DNA of 12,496 nucleotides from Candidatus Omnitrophota bacterium (lineage in GTDB: Bacteria > Omnitrophota > Gorgyraeia > Aquiviventales > Aquiviventaceae), in contig JACQRB010000045.1 of assembly GCA_016206685.1 (NCBI GenBank), forward strand, positions 1-12,496, read 5' to 3'. The position numbers were made by a program, and so were the translations under genes. Below are positions 7,700 through 12,496 of this stretch, one piece after another. Under the pieces are notes generated by a model. That model was not told the DNA's origin. It saw only the letters and a list, made by a program, of their open reading frames with translations, and did not search any database. The stretch's first letter is position 1, and each line of letters opens with the position of its first letter.

Positions 7700-7703
<4 letters not shown>
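6258..7703 (+). CDS. gatB: Asp/Glu-tRNA(Asn/Gln) amidotransferase subunit B
   Basis: GatB is the kinase/transamidase and tRNA-binding subunit: it phosphorylates the misacylated Glu or Asp carboxylate and attacks it with ammonia from GatA. Motifs include YESVIGLEVHLQL at the N-terminus, cysteines C23/C25 and C38/C41 in LFCGC...TCPVCLGLPG arranged like a zinc site, YFYPDLPKNYQISQYD, HMEEDAGKL, VDFNRTGIPLLEIVSEPD, VEIKNLNSF and DYRYFPEPDL. The C-terminal helical tail (GTISGKMAKELF, FLVGKCMERSNGKANP) is the YqeY-like tRNA-binding domain. The length of 481 residues is normal. ATG 6258 is chosen because the family begins directly with the YESVIGLE segment. The stop overlaps the next start as ATGA. 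With gatC and gatA it forms a complete gatCAB set, so the organism probably makes Gln-tRNA and/or Asn-tRNA indirectly. Confidence 0.97.
7686..7692 (+). promoter_or_regulatory. Ribosome-binding site of the S41 protease gene
   Basis: AAGGAGG lies seven bases before ATG 7700, inside the last codons of gatB. It is one of the best Shine-Dalgarno matches in the window and fixes the protease start. Confidence 0.8.
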
Positions 7704-8994
<1,291 letters not shown>

Positions 8995-8998
<4 letters not shown>

Positions 8999-10044
8999 CC
9001 GCGCGGATTCTCGGCATCGAAACGTCCTGTGACGAAACGGCCATCGGCGTCGTGGAGGACGGCCGGCGCATCCTGTCCAACGTGGTCGCCTCAAGCTCGC
9101 AGTTTCACGCCGCCTACGGAGGGGTCGTGCCGGAGATCGCCGCCCGCGTGCATGTCGAGGTGATTTGGCAGGTCCTGCAGGAGGCGCTCACCGCAGCGCA
9201 CCTGAGCGTGGAGCAGCTCGACGCCATCGCCGTCACCCACGGACCCGGGCTTCCCGGCGCGCTGCTGATCGGCTTGGCGTTTGCGAAGGGGCTGGCGCTG
9301 GCGTTGGACCGGCCCCTGATCGGCGTTGACCATCTGGCCGCGCACCTGTATGCCGGGTCCATGACCGACGAGGCGCTTGAGCCGCCGTACGTGGGGCTGG
9401 TGGTGTCCGGCGGGCATACGCTGCTGTGCGTGGCGCATCCACAGCAGCGGTTTGAGGTGTTGGGGGAAACCAAGGATGACGCGGTGGGGGAAGCCTTCGA
9501 CAAAACGGCCAAGCTCCTGGGGCTGGGCTATCCGGGAGGGCCCATCATCGATCGCCTCTCGGATGAGGGGCGCGCTGACGCCGTCCCATTTTCGCGCAGC
9601 AATGCGAAAGATGGGTTCGATTTCAGCTTCAGCGGGTTGAAGACCGCCGTGTATCAGTACGTACAGAAACAGACATCAGAAGCCAGAAGTCAGAAGTCAG
9701 AAGAAGAGAAAGGCGCAGCGACGTGGACGCACCAGCAGATCGCCGACGTGGCGGCGAGCTTTCAAGAAGCGGCGGTGGACATCCTCGTCACGAAAACGTT
9801 GCGGGCCTGCCAGCGCACCGGATTGAAACGGCTCGTGGTCGGTGGCGGGGTGGCCGCCAACCGTCGGTTGCGCCAGCGGTTGCTGGAGGCGGGCCAGCCG
9901 CGCGGGCTCCAGGTCGTGTGTCCTCCGCCGGCGTTGTGCGTGGATAACGGGGCGATGGTGGCCGGCGTGGCGTTTGAGCAGCTCCAGGCCGGCGCGCGCG
10001 CGCCGCTGTCGCTGGCCATCGCTCCCAACCGGTGCTTGAACTAA
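8995..10044 (+). CDS. tsaD: tRNA N6-adenosine threonylcarbamoyltransferase TsaD
   Basis: TsaD transfers the threonylcarbamoyl group from threonylcarbamoyl-AMP to A37 of ANN-decoding tRNAs, working with TsaB and TsaE. It has the ASKHA fold. Visible motifs: ILGIETSCDETAIGVV (residues 5-20), VTHGPGLPGALLIGL (80-94), the metal-binding H113 and H117 in VDHLAAHLYA, VVSGGHT (136-142), FDFSFSGLKTAV (208-219), VGGGVAANR (282-290) and the metal-binding D318 in CVDNGAMVA. GTG 8995 overlaps the protease stop as GTGA and has GGAGG upstream. At 349 residues it is about a dozen longer than E. coli TsaD. The excess lies at residues 228-238, encoded by a 7-bp tandem repeat (9677-9704) in a loop that varies between species, so activity is probably kept. 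tsaB and tsaE are not in the window. Confidence 0.96.
9677..9704 (+). repeat. Four tandem 7-bp units inside tsaD
   Basis: The units CAGAAGC, CAGAAGT, CAGAAGT and CAGAAGA lie head to tail, with a degenerate CAGAAAC just upstream (9664-9670). Twenty-eight bases is not a multiple of three, but the CAGAAGT unit has no stop in any frame on this strand, so the reading frame passes through and gives the charged loop SEARSQKSEE. There is no matching inverted arm, unlike the repeats at gene junctions. Confidence 0.8.
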
Positions 10045-10049
10045 CTCTC

Positions 10050-10709
10050 ATGTCGGACCTCGTCGTGATCGGGCGCTTGCTCCTCAGCGCGCTGTTAACG
10101 GGACTGGTCGGCTACGAGCGGGAGCGCCACGGGCGCGCCGCCGGCTTCCGGACGCATCTGCTGGTCGGGATGGGCTCATGCCTGATCATGCTGACCGCCC
10201 TCTATCTCATGGACACGCTGGCCGGGCGGGTGGCGGAGGACCCGACGCGCATGGCCGCGCAGGTGATCAGCGGGATCGGCTTTCTTGGGGCCGGCACGAT
10301 CCTGCGCTTCCGCGCGTCGGTGCGCGGGCTGACCACGGCGGCCAGCCTCTGGGCGGTGGCCGGGATCGGGCTGGCGGCCGGCGCGGGCTTTACGGTCGGC
10401 GCGGTGGCGACCACGATCGCGGTGCTGATCGCGCTGTTTGGGTTTTCGCGCCTGGAGCGGCGCATGCGCAAGGATTGGTACCAGACGCTCATCGTGGAAA
10501 GCGGCGCGTCGGGGGAAGAGCTGGTGAAGATCCGGCGGACGCTGGGGGAGTATGAGGTAGAGATCCGCGATCTGGACGTCAAGCCGGCTCACGCGCCCGG
10601 CGTGTCGATCTTGGAATTTGACGTCAAGCTCATGTCGGCGCGGGAGAAAGACGCCATCATCACTGCGCTGGAACGCGTGGAGGGAGTGCGGCGGGCGTAT
10701 TGGACCTAA
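10050..10709 (+). CDS. MgtC/SapB-family inner-membrane protein
   Basis: The N-terminal 140 residues form a hydrophobic domain with about four to five membrane segments and carry MgtC/SapB signatures: GLVGYERERHGRAAGFRTHLLVGMGSCL in sequence, ISGIGFLGAGTIL and VRGLTTAASLWAVAGIGLAAG. The last 70 residues or so (WYQTLIVES through VRRAYWT) look like the soluble ACT-like regulatory domain of longer family members. In Salmonella and Mycobacterium, MgtC supports growth in low magnesium and inside macrophages, in part by modulating the F-type ATP synthase. Members in other bacteria are largely uncharacterised, so no specific role is claimed. ATG 10050 is chosen as the first good start after the tsaD stop; TTG 10032 would add six residues and overlap tsaD. 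No clear Shine-Dalgarno sequence is present. Confidence 0.92.
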   Translation: MSDLVVIGRLLLSALLTGLVGYERERHGRAAGFRTHLLVGMGSCLIMLTALYLMDTLAGRVAEDPTRMAAQVISGIGFLGAGTILRFRASVRGLTTAASLWAVAGIGLAAGAGFTVGAVATTIAVLIALFGFSRLERRMRKDWYQTLIVESGASGEELVKIRRTLGEYEVEIRDLDVKPAHAPGVSILEFDVKLMSAREKDAIITALERVEGVRRAYWT

Positions 10710-10713
10710 AGAG

Positions 10714-10724
10714 GGAGGAGGGAG
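10714..10724 (+). promoter_or_regulatory. Purine-rich ribosome-binding site of the bactofilin gene
   Basis: GGAGGAGGGAG lies six bases before ATG 10731, in the 21-base gap after the mgtC-family stop. It is the longest Shine-Dalgarno-like tract in the window and suggests strong independent initiation of the bactofilin gene. Confidence 0.7.
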
Positions 10725-10730
10725 CAAGCG

Positions 10731-11258
10731 ATGGCGCTGCGACGACGGCCGGAGGACGAGGGACAACCACGAGTGCTTGAAGTCAACGCCAGCATGACCG
10801 GGACGTTGAGTTTCAAGGACCCGGTGAATCTCCAGATCAACGGGCAGTTCGAGGGCACCTTGGACACGAAAGGCAGCCTGGCGATCGGCGACAAGGCGCA
10901 GGTCAAGGCGACCATCCGAGGCGAGGCGATCAGCATCGCCGGCAGCGTGGAGGGCACGATCGCGGCCTCGCGGCGGCTGGAGCTGCAGCCAAGCGCGCGC
11001 GTGGTCGGGAAGATCACGACGCCCCGGCTCGTCGTGCAGGAAGGTGCCGTGCTGCAGGGCACCTGCGAGATGCTGCCGGATCGGACGGACTCGCCATGGA
11101 TGACGCTCGAGGAGCTGGCGCGGTATCTGGAAGTCGAGGCCGGCACCGTGCTGGAGTGGGCCCAGGGCGGGCGGCTGCCGGCTCAGCGGGAGGGCACTGC
11201 CTGGCGCTTCGAGCGCAAACGCGTCGAGGAGTGGCTCGCACAAGAGAAAATTAAATGA
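10731..11258 (+). CDS. Bactofilin fused to a C-terminal excisionase/MerR-type helix-turn-helix domain
   Basis: Residues about 16-113 are a bactofilin core: repeated beta-helix turns with regularly spaced Gly and hydrophobic residues (INGQFEGTLDTKGSLAIGDKAQVKA, IRGEAISIAGSVEGTI in separate turns, then SARVVGKITTPRLVVQEGAVLQG). Bactofilins polymerise without nucleotide into filaments that organise cell shape, stalks or chromosome-partitioning proteins. Residues about 123-171 (WMTLEELARYLEVEAGTVLEW, then GRLPAQREGTAWRFERKRVEEWL) fit the excisionase-type winged HTH (HTH_17) that binds DNA. Typical bactofilins end in a short disordered tail, so this fusion is unusual. The next gene carries a second HTH of the same type. 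There is a strong ribosome-binding site. The combination suggests a filament that can touch DNA, but the HTH could instead serve as a protein-protein module. Both domains are recognised with confidence; the role is inference. Confidence 0.88.
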   Translation: MALRRRPEDEGQPRVLEVNASMTGTLSFKDPVNLQINGQFEGTLDTKGSLAIGDKAQVKATIRGEAISIAGSVEGTIAASRRLELQPSARVVGKITTPRLVVQEGAVLQGTCEMLPDRTDSPWMTLEELARYLEVEAGTVLEWAQGGRLPAQREGTAWRFERKRVEEWLAQEKIK

Positions 11259-11260
11259 TA

Positions 11261-11340
11261 CGGAAGAACGGAAGAACTGAAGAACGGAAGAACAAAAAGG
11301 TTCCTGTTCTTCAGTTCTTTGGTTCTTCAGTTCTTCAGTC
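11261..11340. repeat. Second copy of the 8-bp-unit inverted repeat, between bactofilin and HTH genes
   Basis: The left arm (11261-11293) is four 8-mers of the types CGGAAGAA and CTGAAGAA. The right arm (11306-11340) is built from GTTCTTCA-type units. The 12-base centre is AAAAAGGTTCCT. Over 35 bases the arms match at about 29 positions. It is the same unit family as at the mfd/surA junction. It fills nearly the whole 88-base intergenic gap, beginning two bases after the bactofilin stop and ending six before the next ATG, and leaves no Shine-Dalgarno sequence for the downstream gene. Confidence 0.85.
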
Positions 11341-11346
11341 TTTCTA

Positions 11347-11667
11347 ATGGAAAAACTCTGGACGACGGCGGAGGTCGCGACCTGCTTGGGCATCAGTGAA
11401 GGGGAGGTCGAGCAGTTAGTCCGCGAGGGCAAGCTCACCGGCTACAAGCTCGGGGGGCAATTCCTCCGCTTTCAGCCTCAGCAGGTCAAGGGGTTACAAG
11501 GCACGCTCGGCGTCGGCGCCCGCCAGGTCCCGCGCGCCGGCGCAAGCCAGGCGCCGAAGCTCCGCTGGCAAGGGCGCCTGCGGGATTTCCTGTATCTCTA
11601 CGATTTCTATATCCTGTCCGTCCTGCTCCTCATCGGCGTGATGGTGTACCTCATGAGCGCCGGATGA
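11347..11667 (+). CDS. Small membrane-anchored excisionase-type HTH protein
   Basis: This 106-residue protein begins with an HTH_17/excisionase-type domain (residues 3-50: LWTTAEVATCLGISEGEVEQL, then REGKLTGYKLGGQFLRFQPQQV). A basic linker (54-82) follows, then a single hydrophobic segment at about 85-103 (YDFYILSVLLLIGVMVYLM). With the HTH domain and basic linker on the N-terminal side it is expected to be a tail-anchored inner-membrane protein with the HTH facing the cytoplasm. It shares its domain type with the C-terminus of the bactofilin encoded just upstream. I do not know a characterised homologue. A role in tethering DNA or the bactofilin filament to the membrane is speculation from the architecture. 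The start is the only reasonable ATG; the preceding repeat leaves no Shine-Dalgarno sequence. The TGA stop overlaps the end of a mobile-element-like insertion. Confidence 0.85.
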   Translation: MEKLWTTAEVATCLGISEGEVEQLVREGKLTGYKLGGQFLRFQPQQVKGLQGTLGVGARQVPRAGASQAPKLRWQGRLRDFLYLYDFYILSVLLLIGVMVYLMSAG

Positions 11668-11793
11668 TCCCCCCACCTGCTGGGTTTCGCCATCCTCCAT
11701 CTCTACAAGAATTGAAGGCGAAACGGTCGCTGTCACTGCAGCCACCCGATCGTGACAGCGACCGGCCTTCGGCCAACCAGCAGGTGGGGGGAT
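11667..11793 (+). promoter_or_regulatory. Predicted four-way-junction RNA covering the larB ribosome-binding site
   Basis: As RNA the intergenic segment can fold into a closing stem of 17 perfect pairs (11667-11683 with 11777-11793) and three arms packed head to tail: 8 pairs (11684-11691 with 11717-11724), 12 pairs (11725-11736 with 11752-11763) and 4 pairs around a UUC loop (11764-11767 with 11771-11774). The closing stem contains AGGTGG (11782-11787), the likely ribosome-binding site of larB, and the AU of its start codon. Regulation of larB translation is therefore possible. The flanking direct repeat shows that the sequence is more likely an inserted element than an evolved riboswitch. 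Confidence 0.4.
11670..11790. mobile_element. 121-bp MITE-like element with 14-bp terminal inverted repeats and target duplication
   Basis: The ends CCCCCACCTGCTGG (11670-11683) and CCAGCAGGTGGGGG (11777-11790) are perfect reverse complements. They are flanked by a direct repeat GATGATC (11663-11669 and 11791-11797), or GGATGATC if one more base is counted. The element holds no gene. Excising it with one repeat copy gives GCCGGATGATCAGC, in which the upstream TGA and the larB ATG overlap as ATGA, a typical operon junction. That reconstruction is strong evidence for an insertion. Internally it contains three further perfect hairpins (11684-11724, 11725-11763, 11764-11774). The family and the transposase that would mobilise it are not identifiable from the window. 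Confidence 0.78.
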
Positions 11794-12496
11794 GATCAGC
11801 GAGCAACGCCTCTCCCAGTGGCTGCGCGAGGTCCGCCAGGGCCGTCGCAGCATCGGCGGCGTCGTGCGAGAGTTGCGACGGCTGCCGACCGACCATCTGG
11901 GATTTGCCAGGCTGGACACCCATCGGCGGCTTCGGCGCGGGTTGCCGGAAGCGATCTTTTGCGAGGGCAAGACGCCGGCCCACCTCCTTGCGCTGACGAA
12001 ACGGCTCATGGCCTCGAGGGAATTGCTCATCCTGACCCGCCTGGATGGCTCGATCGCGGCCATGCTCCAGCAGCAGGTGCCGGCGTTGCGCTATGATCCG
12101 GTCGCTCGCCTGGGCTACTGGCTGCCCCTACGCCGGCTCAGGCGCCTTGGCCTGGTGGTGGTGGCCAGCGGCGGAACCGCGGATCTGCCGGTGGCCGAAG
12201 AAGCGGCGCTGACGCTTGAGCTGTTGGGCAGCCGGAGCGTGCGGCTCTATGATGTCGGCGTGGCCGGCATCCATCGGGTGCTCTCGGCTTTTGACCTCCT
12301 GCAGCGAGCCCGGGCGGTCGTGGTCGTGGCGGGCATGGAGGGCGCGTTGGCGAGCGTCGTCGCGGGGCTGGTGCGCTGTCCCGTCGTGACGGTGCCGACG
12401 AGCATCGGCTACGGGGCCAGCTTCGCCGGCGTGGGACCGCTGCTCACTATGCTCAACAGCTGCGTGCCGGGGATCGGCGTGGTCAATATCGACAAC
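11792..12496 (+). CDS. larB: Nickel-pincer cofactor biosynthesis protein LarB, 5' part
   Basis: LarB carboxylates and hydrolyses nicotinic acid adenine dinucleotide to a pyridinium-dicarboxylate mononucleotide, the first step to the nickel-pincer nucleotide of lactate racemase and related enzymes; LarE and LarC then add sulfur and nickel. The 235 visible residues show the LarB N-terminal region (GFARLDTHRRLRRGLPEAIFCEGKTPAHL) and the PurE-like domain (LVVVASGGTADLPVAEEAALTLELLG, VGVAGIHRVL, VVVAGMEGALASVVAGLV, PVVTVPTSIGYGASFAG). C224 in MLNSCVPGIGVVNIDN corresponds to the catalytic cysteine near 221 of Lactobacillus LarB. The gene runs off the window, where only a short C-terminal piece should remain. 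The ATG is fixed by the family N-terminus and by the reconstructed ATGA overlap. larA, larC and larE are not visible. Confidence 0.94.
   Translation, partial: MISEQRLSQWLREVRQGRRSIGGVVRELRRLPTDHLGFARLDTHRRLRRGLPEAIFCEGKTPAHLLALTKRLMASRELLILTRLDGSIAAMLQQQVPALRYDPVARLGYWLPLRRLRRLGLVVVASGGTADLPVAEEAALTLELLGSRSVRLYDVGVAGIHRVLSAFDLLQRARAVVVVAGMEGALASVVAGLVRCPVVTVPTSIGYGASFAGVGPLLTMLNSCVPGIGVVNIDN

Noticed and set aside
9664..9704. CRISPR-like array in tsaD
   Set aside because: The units are contiguous 7-mers without spacers and lie inside a conserved gene.
11261..11340. Intrinsic terminator after the bactofilin gene
   Set aside because: The stem is imperfect and no T-tract follows it. The same repeat family occurs at mfd/surA inside coding sequence, so a terminator role is not needed to explain it.
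10176..11438. Minus-strand open frame (420 codons) spanning the mgtC-family gene, bactofilin gene and repeat
   Set aside because: It crosses three unrelated plus-strand genes and an inverted repeat, with a composition typical of shadow frames.
11752..12096. Plus-strand open frame overlapping the larB start
   Set aside because: It is out of frame with larB, begins inside the inserted element and has no recognisable motif; larB family motifs fix the real frame.

Overview
This is a GC-rich bacterial chromosome segment in which every gene reads left to right and most neighbours overlap or sit a few bases apart, so it looks like one long housekeeping operon or a chain of operons. No gene-free stretch exceeds about 125 bases. 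The mix of a single-parvulin SurA, a bactofilin, excisionase-type HTH proteins, GatCAB and junctions full of 7-8 base tandem repeats suggests an uncultivated Gram-negative lineage such as Omnitrophota/PVC-type bacteria. That placement is inference from gene content and style, not from a marker tree.

Layout. 2-1510: 3' part of mfd, ending right after the translocase core without the usual C-terminal domain. 1518-2537: periplasmic SurA-like chaperone/isomerase. 2530-3543: pdxA (vitamin B6). 3608-4450: rsmA (16S rRNA dimethyladenosine). 4496-7703: gatC, gatA, gatB (tRNA-dependent amidation making Gln-tRNA and/or Asn-tRNA). 7700-8998: S41 carboxyl-terminal processing protease. 8995-10044: tsaD (t6A tRNA modification). 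10050-10709: MgtC/SapB-family membrane protein. 10731-11258: bactofilin fused to an excisionase-type HTH. 11347-11667: a second HTH of the same type on a single-pass membrane anchor. 11792 to the end: 5' part of larB (nickel-pincer cofactor synthesis). Translation quality (rsmA, gatCAB, tsaD) and envelope proteostasis (surA, ctpA) dominate.

The striking part is the non-coding structure. Three junctions (mfd/surA, pdxA/rsmA, bactofilin/HTH) carry inverted repeats whose arms are themselves tandem 8-mers or 7-mers; a related 7-mer array lies in frame inside tsaD. At mfd/surA the repeat encodes the last residues of Mfd and the whole signal peptide of SurA. At pdxA/rsmA it supplies the PdxA stop and the possible RsmA starts. 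Because the units are 7 or 8 bases long, the left arms can place a stop in all three frames while the right arms stay open in all frames. Between the HTH-membrane gene and larB is a 121-bp element with perfect 14-bp terminal inverted repeats, flanked by a 7-8 bp direct repeat. Removing it restores a classic ATGA stop/start overlap, and its fold (a four-way junction) would bury the larB ribosome-binding site and start codon.
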